A DNA stretch of 64,000 nt from DASSUW01 sp036257565 (lineage in GTDB: Bacteria > Actinomycetota > Thermoleophilia > Solirubrobacterales > Solirubrobacteraceae): NCBI GenBank assembly GCA_036257565.1, contig DATAFH010000047.1, positions 1 to 64,000 on the forward strand, in the 5' to 3' direction. The position numbers were made by a program, and so were the translations under genes. The notes beneath the pieces were generated by a model, which saw only the letters and a program-made list of their open reading frames with translations, made no database searches and had not been told where the DNA came from. Within the stretch, counting starts at the first letter, position 1; every line of letters begins with the position of its first letter. Of this stretch, positions 54,830 through 62,944 are shown piece after piece.

Positions 54830-55868
54830 CGAGGCACCCGCTGGAGTCGAGGAGGTCCACATCCTCTGGATCTCGGAGGGCATGAGCTGCGACGGCGACT
54901 CCGTCTCCGTCACGGCGGCCGGCCAGCCGGGCATCGAGGACGTGCTGCTGGGTGCCATCCCGGGCATCCCCAAGGTCCACCTGCACAACAAGGTGCTGTC
55001 ACCGACGCTCGGCGGCGAGGAGTTCCTGCTGCCGTTCCGGCAGGCCACGCGCGACGAGCTCGACGCGCCGTTCGTGCTCGTCATCGAGGGCTCGATCCCG
55101 AACGAGAACATCAACGGCGACGGCTACTGGACCTCGTTCGGCAACGACGAGGCGACCGGCGAGCCGCTCACGCTCAACTGGTGGATCGACCAGCTCGCGC
55201 CCAAGGCGTGGGGCGTGGTCGCCATCGGCACCTGCGCGACCTACGGCGGCATCCACGCGATGGCCGGCAACCCGACCGGTTGCATGGGCCTCGCGGACTA
55301 CCTGGGGTGGGACTTCCGCTCGGCGGGCGGGCTGCCGATCGTCAACGTCCCCGGCTGCCCGGTGCAGCCCGAGAACTTCATGGAGACGCTGGTCTGGCTC
55401 CTCTACCAGGCCGCCGGCCTCGCTCCGGTGATCCCGCTCGACGCGCAGCTGCGACCCACGTGGCTGTTCGGCAAGACCGTGCACGAGGGCTGCGACCGCG
55501 CGGGCTACTACGAGCAGGGCGACTTCGCGCAGGACTACAACTCGCCCAAGTGCCTCGTGAAGGTCGGCTGCTGGGGTCCCGTGGTCAACTGCAACGTGCC
55601 CAAGCGCGGGTGGATGGCCGGCATCGGCGGCTGCCCGAACGTCGGCGGCATCTGCATCGGCTGCACGATGCCGGGCTTCCCCGACAAGTTCATGCCGTTC
55701 ATGGATTCGCCGCCCGGCGGCGGCCTGTCGTCGACGCTCTCGGGCGTCTACGGGCCGATGATCCGCAAGCTGCGGGGGATCACCAACAAGACCGTCAACA
55801 AGGAACCGAGCTGGCGGCATTCCGGCAACGAGCTCACCACGGGCTACTCGCCCCGGTGGGGCAACTAG
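54819..55868 (+). CDS. hhyS: [NiFe]-hydrogenase small subunit, group 1h type
   Basis: 349 aa, ATG 54819 after AGAGGAGG. Carries the electron-relay iron-sulfur clusters. Proximal-cluster region SEGMSCDGDSVSVTA has Cys24 and, in the place of the second Cys, Asp27, matching the 3Cys-1Asp proximal cluster known from the Cupriavidus necator actinobacterial-type hydrogenase. Other ligands: GTCATYGG, PGCPVQPENFM, HEGCDRAGYYEQGDF, SPKCLVKVGCWGPVVNCNVP, and GGCPNVGGICIGCTMPGFPD. There is no Tat signal peptide, so the enzyme is cytosolic. Partner of hhyL, 15 nt downstream. The group supports oxidation of atmospheric hydrogen in dormant actinobacteria. Confidence 0.95.
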   Translation: MAVDEAPAGVEEVHILWISEGMSCDGDSVSVTAAGQPGIEDVLLGAIPGIPKVHLHNKVLSPTLGGEEFLLPFRQATRDELDAPFVLVIEGSIPNENINGDGYWTSFGNDEATGEPLTLNWWIDQLAPKAWGVVAIGTCATYGGIHAMAGNPTGCMGLADYLGWDFRSAGGLPIVNVPGCPVQPENFMETLVWLLYQAAGLAPVIPLDAQLRPTWLFGKTVHEGCDRAGYYEQGDFAQDYNSPKCLVKVGCWGPVVNCNVPKRGWMAGIGGCPNVGGICIGCTMPGFPDKFMPFMDSPPGGGLSSTLSGVYGPMIRKLRGITNKTVNKEPSWRHSGNELTTGYSPRWGN

Positions 55869-55883
55869 GAGAGGAGAGCTCGG

Positions 55884-57674
55884 ATGGCCGTTCGTGAACG
55901 TGTCACGCCCGAGGCCGGCAAGGTCGTCGACATGTCCTGGGACCCGATCACCAGGATCGTCGGGAACCTCGGGATCTACACGAAGATCGACTTCGACAAC
56001 CGGGAGGTGCTGTCGTGCAAGGCGACGTCCTCCCTGTTCCGCGGCTACAGCGTGTTCATGAAGGGCAAGGACCCGCGTGACGCGCACTTCATCACGAGCC
56101 GGATCTGCGGCATCTGCGGCGACAACCACGCGGTCTGCTCCTGCTACGCGCAGCAGATGGCGTACGGCGTCAAGCCGCCGCCGCTGGCCGAGTGGATCGT
56201 GAACCTCGGCGAAGCCGCCGAGTACATCTTCGACCACATCATCTTCCAGGACAACCTGGTCTTCGTGGATTTCTGCGAGCAGATGGTCAAGGAGACCAAC
56301 CCGAGCGTGTGGGCGAAGGCCGAGAAGACCGAGGCGCGCGGGGCGAACGTGCACGGCTACCGCACCGTCGGCGACATCATGCGGTCCTACAACCCGTTCA
56401 CCGGGGAGACGTACCGCGAGGCGCTGCACATGAGCCGCATCGGGCGCGAGATGATCTGCTTGATGGAGGGCCGCCACGTGCACCCCTCCACGATCTACCC
56501 GGGCGGTGTGGGCACGGTCGCGACGCCGACCCTGCTGACCGACTACCTCAGCCGCCTGCTGCGGTGCCTGGACTTCATCAAGAAGGCCGTCGCCATGAAC
56601 GACGACGTCTTCGACTTCTTCTACGAGGCGCTGCCGGGCTACGAGGAGGTCGGCCGCCGGCGCATCCTGCTCGGCTGCTGGGGCGCGTTCAACAACCCCG
56701 ACCACGTCAACTACGACTACAAGGACATGGACGACTGGGGGAACGAGATGTTCGTCACCCCGGGCGTCGTGGTCGACGGGGAGCTGGTGACCACCAACCT
56801 GGTGGACATCAACCTCGGCATCCGCATCCTGCTCGGCTCGTCGTACTACACGGACTGGGTGAACGAGGAGACGTTCGTCGAGAAGGACCCGCTCGGCAAT
56901 CCGGTCGACAAGCGCCACCCATGGAACCAGACGACGATCCCCAAGCCGCAGAAGCGCGACCTCGACGGCGGCAACTACTCGTGGGTCATGAGCCCACGGT
57001 GGCACGACAAGCGCACGGGCCACAACCTCGCGCTCGACACGGGCGGCGGCGCGCTCGCCCGCCTGTGGGCGACCGCGCTCGCCAACAAGGTCGACACGCC
57101 GTACGTGAAGGCGACCGGCTCGAGCGTGCAGATGAATCTGCCGCAGACGCCGGACACCCCCGAGGCGACCCTCGAGTGGAAGATCCCGCAGTGGTCCAAC
57201 GCGATCGAGCGCGACCGCGCGCGGATCTACTTCGTCGCCTACGCCGCCGGCATGGCGCTGCACTTCCTCGACCGCGCGTTCAAGGAGGTTCGCGCCGGCC
57301 AGACCAAGGTGTTCGAGGACTTCGAGGTGCCCGACGAGGCGATCGGCTGCGGCTTCCACGAGGCCGTGCGCGGGGTTCTCTCGCACCACCTCGTGATCCG
57401 CGACGGCAAGATCGCCAACTACCACCCGTACCCGCCGACGCCGTGGAACGGCAGCCCGACCGACTCCTACGGCACCCCGGGGCCGTATGAGGACGCGGTG
57501 ATGGGCCAGCCGATCTTCGAGGAGAACGGACAGGACGAGTTCCGCGGCATCGACATCATGCGCGCGGTCCGCTCGTTCGACCCGTGCCTGCCGTGCGGAG
57601 TCCACATGTACCTCGGGAAGGGGAAGATGCTGCGGAGGGTGCACTCGCCGATGTTCGGCGAGCAGCACGGCTAG
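55884..57674 (+). CDS. hhyL: [NiFe]-hydrogenase large subunit, group 1h type
   Basis: 596 aa, ATG 55884 with GAGAGGAGAG upstream. Holds the NiFe centre. L1 motif SRICGICGDNHAVC (Cys75, Cys78) and L2 motif FDPCLPCGVHMY (Cys568, Cys571, His574) are intact. The 22 residues after His574 (MYLGKGKMLRRVHSPMFGEQ and on) form the C-terminal extension removed by a maturation protease after nickel insertion. The L1 sequence TSRICGICGDNHA and the WDPITRIVGNLGIYTKID start fit group 1h. This should be an oxygen-tolerant, high-affinity uptake hydrogenase feeding electrons to the quinone pool. Confidence 0.97.
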   Translation: MAVRERVTPEAGKVVDMSWDPITRIVGNLGIYTKIDFDNREVLSCKATSSLFRGYSVFMKGKDPRDAHFITSRICGICGDNHAVCSCYAQQMAYGVKPPPLAEWIVNLGEAAEYIFDHIIFQDNLVFVDFCEQMVKETNPSVWAKAEKTEARGANVHGYRTVGDIMRSYNPFTGETYREALHMSRIGREMICLMEGRHVHPSTIYPGGVGTVATPTLLTDYLSRLLRCLDFIKKAVAMNDDVFDFFYEALPGYEEVGRRRILLGCWGAFNNPDHVNYDYKDMDDWGNEMFVTPGVVVDGELVTTNLVDINLGIRILLGSSYYTDWVNEETFVEKDPLGNPVDKRHPWNQTTIPKPQKRDLDGGNYSWVMSPRWHDKRTGHNLALDTGGGALARLWATALANKVDTPYVKATGSSVQMNLPQTPDTPEATLEWKIPQWSNAIERDRARIYFVAYAAGMALHFLDRAFKEVRAGQTKVFEDFEVPDEAIGCGFHEAVRGVLSHHLVIRDGKIANYHPYPPTPWNGSPTDSYGTPGPYEDAVMGQPIFEENGQDEFRGIDIMRAVRSFDPCLPCGVHMYLGKGKMLRRVHSPMFGEQHG

Positions 57675-57677
57675 GCC

Positions 57678-58181
57678 ATGGACGATCTCCAGGCACGCGA
57701 GTGCGTCGCGCGCATCGAGGCGCTGCTCGAGGAGCTCGAGCACTCCGACGCGGCGACGGAGCTCGTGCAGGCGCTGCTCGACCTCTACGGCGAGGGGTTG
57801 GGGCGGATCGTCGCCCACGACCCGGGCCTGATGACGGCCCTCGCCGGCGACGAGGTCGTCTCCCACCTGCTGCTCCTGCACGGGCTCCACCCGGTGCCGC
57901 TGGAGGAGCGGGTGGTCGGCGCCCTCGAGGAGCTGCGCCCGTACATGGACTCGCACGGTGGCGGCGTCGAGCTGCTCGGCGTCGAGGACTCGGTGGTGCG
58001 GCTGCGGCTCGAGGGCACGTGCAACGGCTGCCCGTCCTCGACGGCGACGCTCAAAGGCGCGATCGAGGACGCGATCCACAAGGCGGCGCCCGAGGTCGAG
58101 GACGTGGTGGCCGAGGGCGTGGCCGAGCCTGGTCCGGCGCTCCTGCAGATCGAGATCCCCTGCGTGAGGCCCGCGGGGTGA
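57678..58181 (+). CDS. NifU C-terminal-domain protein of the hydrogenase operon
   Basis: 167 aa, ATG 57678 directly after hhyL. The first 75 residues are a helical domain of unknown type (ECVARIEALLEELEHSDAAT). Residues about 80-150 are a NifU/Nfu iron-sulfur scaffold (YMDSHGGGVELLGVEDSVVR, RLEGTCNGCPSSTATLKGAI) with the CxxC ligand pair. NifU-like genes follow hhyL in many actinobacterial group 1h loci, so it is likely to build or repair clusters for HhyS or act as an electron carrier. Stop overlaps the next gene (GTGA). Confidence 0.88.
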   Translation: MDDLQARECVARIEALLEELEHSDAATELVQALLDLYGEGLGRIVAHDPGLMTALAGDEVVSHLLLLHGLHPVPLEERVVGALEELRPYMDSHGGGVELLGVEDSVVRLRLEGTCNGCPSSTATLKGAIEDAIHKAAPEVEDVVAEGVAEPGPALLQIEIPCVRPAG

Positions 58182-58780
58182 CGGCGGTCGGCTCCAGCCG
58201 CCTCGGGCGCCTCGCCCAGCGCGAGCGCGAGCGCGAGCCGCCGCCGCTCGAGCGCTGCGAGCTGTGCAGCGCGCCGATCGCCGCCGACCACCGGCACCTG
58301 ATGGACCTCCAGAGCCGCGAGGTCATGTGCGCATGCCAGGCCTGCACGGTGCTGTTCGACCGCGGGGCAGCCGGCGGCGGCCACTACCGCCTCGTGCCCA
58401 CGCGCCGCGCGCGGCTGGACGACGAGGTGCTGACCGACGCGATGTGGGAGGAGCTGCGATTGCCGGTCGACATCGCGTTCTTCCTGCGCAGCTCGGCGGA
58501 GGACCGGCAGATGGCGTTCTACCCGGGTCCGATGGGGGCGACCGAGTGCCTGCTCACGGTCGAGCTCGGAATCCTCGAGACGCTCGAGCCGGACGTCGAG
58601 GCACTGCTCGTCAACCGAGCGCAGGGAGCGCGGGAGCAGTGGATCGTGCCGATCGACGACTGCTTCCGGCTCGTCGGACTGATCCGCACCCACTGGCGCG
58701 GCCTGACCGGCGGCAAGGAGGTCTGGCAGGCGCTCCCCAGATTCTTCGAGGAGCTCGACGGAGAGGAGAGACGATCGTGA
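58178..58780 (+). CDS. DUF5947 hydrogenase-associated Cys-rich protein
   Basis: 200 aa from GTG 58178. ERCELCSAPIAADHRHLMDL then REVMCACQACTVLFDRGAAG gives five Cys and two His in about 60 residues, a probable zinc or iron-sulfur site, followed by YRLVPTRRARLDDEVLTDAM, IAFFLRSSAEDRQMAFYPGP and HWRGLTGGKEVWQALPRFFE. It matches, from memory, the DUF5947 family seen only beside group 1h hydrogenases. Role unknown; a structural or electron-transfer partner is plausible. Stop overlaps the next gene. Confidence 0.8.
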   Translation: MTAVGSSRLGRLAQREREREPPPLERCELCSAPIAADHRHLMDLQSREVMCACQACTVLFDRGAAGGGHYRLVPTRRARLDDEVLTDAMWEELRLPVDIAFFLRSSAEDRQMAFYPGPMGATECLLTVELGILETLEPDVEALLVNRAQGAREQWIVPIDDCFRLVGLIRTHWRGLTGGKEVWQALPRFFEELDGEERRS

Positions 58781-58983
58781 AGCTGCGACTTCCGGGCATG
58801 GGTCCCACGGCCGACCTGCCGACGCACACTCCCGGCATCAAGCAGGGCAACTCTCCCGGCGGTTACGAGAGCATGGCCGGGCACAAGCCGGACGGCCGCT
58901 CGACGGCCGCCCGCTCGACGGGGATCAACCCCGAGAACGAGGAGCCGATCGACCCGCGGATGCCGAACCTCTCGCCCGCCTAG
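58777..58983 (+). CDS. Small disordered protein of the hydrogenase operon
   Basis: 68 aa from GTG 58777, overlapping the DUF5947 stop; a purine-rich GGAGAGGAGAG lies 7-17 nt upstream. KLRLPGMGPTADLPTHTPGI, KQGNSPGGYESMAGHKPDGR, then STAARSTGINPENEEPIDPR. Pro/Gly-rich, no hydrophobic core, so probably unfolded alone; it could be an adaptor or stabilising peptide. Its tight coupling on both sides argues that it is translated. Confidence 0.65.
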   Translation: MKLRLPGMGPTADLPTHTPGIKQGNSPGGYESMAGHKPDGRSTAARSTGINPENEEPIDPRMPNLSPA

Positions 58984-58989
58984 GAGCCG

Positions 58990-59628
58990 ATGGCCGTCAG
59001 CCCGGCAACCGTCCCCGAGCTCGCGTTCGCGGTCGAGGGCGCCGAGCCGCTCGCGCGCGCCGCGGTCCCGACGCTGCGCTTCGCGCTGCGCGTCGAGAGC
59101 GACGTGCCGGTGCGCTCGGTCCTGCTCGACGTGCAGGTGCAGATCGCCGCGCGTCGTCGGCCGTACGACGCGGCGGCGCATGAGCGGCTGTTCGAGCTGT
59201 TCGGGCCGACCGAGAACTGGGGCAAGTCGCTGCGCACGCTGCTGTGGACGCGCACGACGCTCGTCGTGCCGCCGTTCGCGGACGCCGCGCTGGTCGACCT
59301 CGACATCCCGTGCAGCTATGACCTCGAGGTGCTCGCGTCGCGCTACTTCGACGCGCTCGGCGACGGGGACGTCCCGCTGGAGTTCCTCTTCTCGGGCACC
59401 GTGTTCGCGGGCGCGCCGCTCCAGGTCACGCGCATCTCGTGGGAGAAGGAGGCCGAGTACCGGCTGCCGGTCGGCGTGTGGAAGGAGACGCTCGACCGCC
59501 ACTTCCGCGGCACCGCGTGGCTGCGGCTCGGCAAGCCGGCGTTCGACCGGCTGAGCGCGTACAAGTCGCGCCGCGCGCTGGCGAGCTGGGACGAGGCGAT
59601 CGACGGCCTGCTCGAGGAGCGCGGGTGA
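58990..59628 (+). CDS. DUF6084 hydrogenase-associated protein
   Basis: 212 aa, ATG 58990. A beta-sandwich-like pattern: TLRFALRVESDVPVRSVLLD, VQIAARRRPYDAAAHERLFE, FGPTENWGKSLRTLLWTRTT, VPPFADAALVDLDIPCSYDL, then GVWKETLDRHFRGTAWLRLG. It corresponds, from memory, to DUF6084, another family restricted to actinobacterial group 1h loci. No catalytic motif; soluble. It may mediate assembly of the hydrogenase supercomplex. Stop overlaps the next gene (GTGA). Confidence 0.78.
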   Translation: MAVSPATVPELAFAVEGAEPLARAAVPTLRFALRVESDVPVRSVLLDVQVQIAARRRPYDAAAHERLFELFGPTENWGKSLRTLLWTRTTLVVPPFADAALVDLDIPCSYDLEVLASRYFDALGDGDVPLEFLFSGTVFAGAPLQVTRISWEKEAEYRLPVGVWKETLDRHFRGTAWLRLGKPAFDRLSAYKSRRALASWDEAIDGLLEERG

Positions 59629-61115
59629 GCGACCCGGTGCGCCAGATCGCCGACGCGGTGCTCTATGAGGGCTACCTGCTGTGGCCGTACCGCCGCTCGG
59701 CGCTCAAGAACCAGAAGCCGTTCGGGTGGGGTGACCTCGATGCCGAGGAGAAGCCGCTGATGCGCGCGCAGTGCCTGCTGGAGGGCGGCGACCCGGCCGC
59801 CGTGCAGGTCAGCGCGCGGTTCCTGGAGATGGTCGACGGCCAGGGTGTCGAGCGGGAGGTCGGGCCGGGACCGGTCTTGTTCCCGCCGCTCGAGGGCGAG
59901 TTGACGGTGGCCGCGGAGCAGGTGGGTCCTGACCTGCACCGGCTGACGGTCGAGCTCGTGTGCCGCGCCGGCCGGTTCCGCGCCGCGCACGCCCAACTGC
60001 GGACCCCGGGCGGCGCCTTCGTCTCGCTCACCGACCCGCCGGAGCGCCTCCGCGCCGCCGCCGACGCGTGCCAGAACGTCGGCGTGTGGCCGATCCTCGT
60101 CGGTGAGCCGGGGTCGGCGGACACGATGCTGGCGTCGCCGATCATCCTCGAGGACCACCCGCGGATCGCCCCCGAGAGCCCGGGCGACCTGTACGACGGC
60201 GGCGAGATCGACGGCCTGCTGACGCTCGGCATCATGAGCCTGACCGACGACGAGAAAGCTGAGATCCGCGACGGCGACCCGCGCGCGCGGGCGATCCTCG
60301 AGCGCACCGAGTCGCTCTCCCAGGAGCAGCTGATGACGCTCTACGGCTTCCGGCAGGAGCGGCCGGCGCCTGACGCGGTGGTGGTCGACGGCGTCGAGCT
60401 GCGCCGGCGCAGCCGGGTGCGGCTCAAGCCGCGGGCCGGCGGCGACATCTTCGACGTCGCGCTCGCCGGGCGCACGGCGATGATCGAGAGCATCGAGCAC
60501 GACACCGACGGCAACGTGCAGCTCGCGGTCACGGTGGACGACGATCCCGGCCGCGACCTCGGCGAGCGCAGCCAGCCGGGCCATCGCTTCTTCTTCCGCG
60601 CCGAGGAGGTCGAGCCGCTCGACGAGCAGGCCACCACGCGGATCCTCGTGGCGGGAATCGGCAACGTCTTCCTCGGCGACGACGGCTTCGGCGTCGCGCT
60701 CGCCGGGCGGCTGGCCGGCGCCGAGCCGCGGCCCGGCGTCGACGTCGTCGACTTCGGCATCCGGGGTATGGATCTCGCGTACGCGGTCGGCGGCTACGAC
60801 GCCGTCCTGCTGCTCGATGCGACGCCGCGTGGCGAGCCGCCCGGGACGCTGTACGTGATCGAGCCCGAGCTCGACGACGACGACGTGGTGCCCGAGGCGC
60901 ACGGCATGGACCCCGTGAAGGTGCTCGCGCTGGCGCGGGCGCTCGGGGAGACGCCGCCGCGCACGCTCGTCGTCGGCTGCGAGCCGCAGACGCACATGAG
61001 CGTGGACGACGAGGAGATCGTCGCCGAGCTGTCGGAACCGGTCCGCGCGGCGCTCGACGAGGGGGAACGCCTCGTGCAGTCGCTGCTGGATGACCTACTA
61101 GGAGGAGCGAGATGA
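59625..61115 (+). CDS. Fusion of a hydrogenase-associated domain and a hydrogenase maturation protease
   Basis: 496 aa from GTG 59625. Residues 1 to about 330 are a conserved unassigned domain (DAVLYEGYLLWPYRRSALKN, QKPFGWGDLDAEEKPLMRAQ, FVSLTDPPERLRAAADACQN, GVWPILVGEPGSADTMLASP, ESPGDLYDGGEIDGLLTLGI). From about 338 comes a complete HycI/HupD-type protease: ILVAGIGNVFLGDDGFGVAL, VVDFGIRGMDLAYAVGGYDA, and GCEPQTHMSVDDEEIV, with the Asp/Asp/His nickel-sensing positions. The protease should cut the HhyL C-terminal peptide. The two parts are usually, as far as I know, separate adjacent genes. Confidence 0.88.
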   Translation: MSDPVRQIADAVLYEGYLLWPYRRSALKNQKPFGWGDLDAEEKPLMRAQCLLEGGDPAAVQVSARFLEMVDGQGVEREVGPGPVLFPPLEGELTVAAEQVGPDLHRLTVELVCRAGRFRAAHAQLRTPGGAFVSLTDPPERLRAAADACQNVGVWPILVGEPGSADTMLASPIILEDHPRIAPESPGDLYDGGEIDGLLTLGIMSLTDDEKAEIRDGDPRARAILERTESLSQEQLMTLYGFRQERPAPDAVVVDGVELRRRSRVRLKPRAGGDIFDVALAGRTAMIESIEHDTDGNVQLAVTVDDDPGRDLGERSQPGHRFFFRAEEVEPLDEQATTRILVAGIGNVFLGDDGFGVALAGRLAGAEPRPGVDVVDFGIRGMDLAYAVGGYDAVLLLDATPRGEPPGTLYVIEPELDDDDVVPEAHGMDPVKVLALARALGETPPRTLVVGCEPQTHMSVDDEEIVAELSEPVRAALDEGERLVQSLLDDLLGGAR

Positions 61116-61228
61116 AGGAGAACACCGTGGGCAAGCTGATCCTGCTGGCTCTGGTCGCGCTGCTGGGGATGGCGATCGCCGCCCAGCTGCCCGAGCTCCA
61201 GCGGTACCTCAAGATCCGGTCGATGTAG
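61112..61228 (+). CDS. 38-residue single-helix membrane protein (DUF6893-like)
   Basis: ATG 61112 overlaps the protease stop by 4 bp and is preceded by AGGAGGAG. Translation: MKENTVGKLILLALVALLGM, then AIAAQLPELQRYLKIRSM. One transmembrane helix and a basic C-terminus ending in RYLKIRSM, a pattern I recall from DUF6893 next to hydrogenase genes. Likely a membrane anchor or quinone-side linker for the cytosolic hydrogenase. Confidence 0.75.
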   Translation: MKENTVGKLILLALVALLGMAIAAQLPELQRYLKIRSM

Positions 61229-61232
61229 CCGG

Positions 61233-61913
61233 ATGCACCGGGTGAACGTCAGGGTCGTCGAGGACGCGCTCGACGCCAACAACACGATCGCGCGCGCCAA
61301 CCGCGACGACTTCGACCGCGCGGGCGTGCGCGTGCTTAACCTCATGAGCGCGCCGGGCTCGGGCAAGACGTCGCTGCTCGAGCGCGTGCTGGGCGACCTC
61401 GGGGACGTGCGGGCCGGCGTGCTGGAGGGCGACGTCCAGGGCAGCTACGACGCCGACCGGCTGGCGAGCCTGCACGTGCCGGTGACGCAGCTCAACACCG
61501 ACCCCGGCTTCGGCGGCGAGTGCCACCTCGACGCGAACATGGTGCGTTCCGCGCTCCCGTCGCTGCCGCTCGACGAGCTCGACCTGCTGGTCATCGAGAA
61601 CGTCGGCAACCTCGTGTGCCCGGCGGAGTTCCGCGTCGGCGAGGACGTGCGCGCGATGGTGTGCTCGGTCACCGAGGGCGAGGACAAGCCGCTCAAGTAC
61701 CCGCTGATGTTCCGGACCGCCGAGCTCGTGCTTGTGAACAAGATCGACCTGCTGCCTCACCTGGACTTCGACGTCGAGCGGTTCGGACGCAACCTCGACG
61801 CCGTCAACCCGGGCGTGCCGCGCAGGCTGGTGAGCGCGCGCACGGGCGAGGGCATCGAGGCCTGGCGCGACTGGCTGGTCGAGCTCGCGACGCGCCGGGA
61901 GGTGCCCGCCTGA
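61233..61913 (+). CDS. hypB: Hydrogenase nickel-incorporation GTPase HypB
   Basis: 226 aa, ATG 61233. G-domain motifs: Walker A NLMSAPGSGKTSLLERVLG, VLEGDVQGSYDADRL, metal-site Cys/His in GGECHLDANMV, IENVGNLVCPAEF, and NKID. There is no N-terminal CxxCxxC or His-rich tail, so nickel storage is absent and only the GTPase metal site remains. Delivers nickel to HypA/HhyL. Stop overlaps the SIS gene by 1 base (TGATG). Confidence 0.96.
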   Translation: MHRVNVRVVEDALDANNTIARANRDDFDRAGVRVLNLMSAPGSGKTSLLERVLGDLGDVRAGVLEGDVQGSYDADRLASLHVPVTQLNTDPGFGGECHLDANMVRSALPSLPLDELDLLVIENVGNLVCPAEFRVGEDVRAMVCSVTEGEDKPLKYPLMFRTAELVLVNKIDLLPHLDFDVERFGRNLDAVNPGVPRRLVSARTGEGIEAWRDWLVELATRREVPA

Positions 61914-62944
61914 TGGACGCGGTCGCCGTCGACCGGCGTCGCGAGGCCAACCTCGCATGGTTCGCCAGCGAGGCCGAGCGGCTCGCGCGGCTGTGCGGCG
62001 AGATGGCGGAACGCTTCGCTCGCGGTGGGCGGCTGCTGGCCATCGGTGACGTCTCGGACGCCCGGCACGTGGCGGTGGAGTTCGTCCACCCCGTGATCGT
62101 CGGCAAGCGGGCGCTGCCGGCCCTCGCCGTCAGCGCACGCGAGCTCGAGCTCCTCGCCGAGCCCGACGACATGGTGATCACGTTCGGCGCCGAGGTCCCC
62201 GACACGCCGGCGCTCGTCATCGACCTCGATCCGCCGGTCGACGACCCTTTCATCCGCCAGGAGCTCGTGGAAACGGCCTATCACCTCCTGTGGGAGCTCG
62301 TGCACGTCTTCCTCGAACATCGCGAGCGGACCGCGCACGACACCGGCGCCGCGAGCTTCCTCTATCCGTTTCTCGGTGAGCGCGAGAGCGACGACGAGGC
62401 GGTCGTCGATGACGTGCGGCGTTCCATCGCGATGAAGGCGGAGGAGATCGCCGCGCTGCGGACGCAGACGCTGGTCGAGGGGCACGACGCGCTGCGCGCG
62501 GCGGCCGCTGCGGTGCGCGCCGGCGGGCGCGTGCTTGCGCTCGGCAACGGCGGGTCGGCGACCGACGCGACGGACCTGGTGGCGGATCTGCAGCGCGCCG
62601 GTCGGCCCGCGATCGACCTCACCGCCGATCCGGCGATCCTGACCGCGATCGCGAACGACGTCGGCGTCGAGGCGATCTTCGCGCGCCAGGTGATCGCGTA
62701 CGGGCGGCCCGGCGACGTACTGGTGTCGCTCTCGACCAGCGGCGGCTCGGCCAACGTGATCGCGGCGCTCGTGGAGGCGCGCCGCCGGGGTCTGGTCACG
62801 ATCGCGCTGGTCGGCTACGACGGCGGCCGAATCGCCGCCGAGGGCTTGGCCGACCACGTCGTGATCACGCGCTCGCAGCACATCCCGCGCATCCAGGAGG
62901 CGCAGGCGAGCGCCTACCACGTCCTCTGCGAGCTGGTCGCATGA
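61913..62944 (+). CDS. Double SIS-domain protein in the hydrogenase operon
   Basis: 343 aa, ATG 61913. Two SIS (sugar isomerase) repeats. The second, residues about 180-343, is GmhA-like with VLALGNGGSATDATDLVADL, GDVLVSLSTSGGSANVIAAL and the Glu in IPRIQEAQASAYHVL. The first (LLAIGDVSDARHVAVEFVHP, VIVGKRALPALAVS) has a similar layout but lacks the NGGSA phosphosugar loop, so it is probably structural. SIS genes recur between hypB and hypF in actinobacteria; a role in maturation or regulation is unproven. Confidence 0.82.
   Translation: MDAVAVDRRREANLAWFASEAERLARLCGEMAERFARGGRLLAIGDVSDARHVAVEFVHPVIVGKRALPALAVSARELELLAEPDDMVITFGAEVPDTPALVIDLDPPVDDPFIRQELVETAYHLLWELVHVFLEHRERTAHDTGAASFLYPFLGERESDDEAVVDDVRRSIAMKAEEIAALRTQTLVEGHDALRAAAAAVRAGGRVLALGNGGSATDATDLVADLQRAGRPAIDLTADPAILTAIANDVGVEAIFARQVIAYGRPGDVLVSLSTSGGSANVIAALVEARRRGLVTIALVGYDGGRIAAEGLADHVVITRSQHIPRIQEAQASAYHVLCELVA

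Noticed and set aside
54999..58079. 1026-codon minus-strand frame opposite hhyS and hhyL
   Set aside because: Shadow frame created by codon bias in the hydrogenase genes; the plus strand has intact catalytic motifs.
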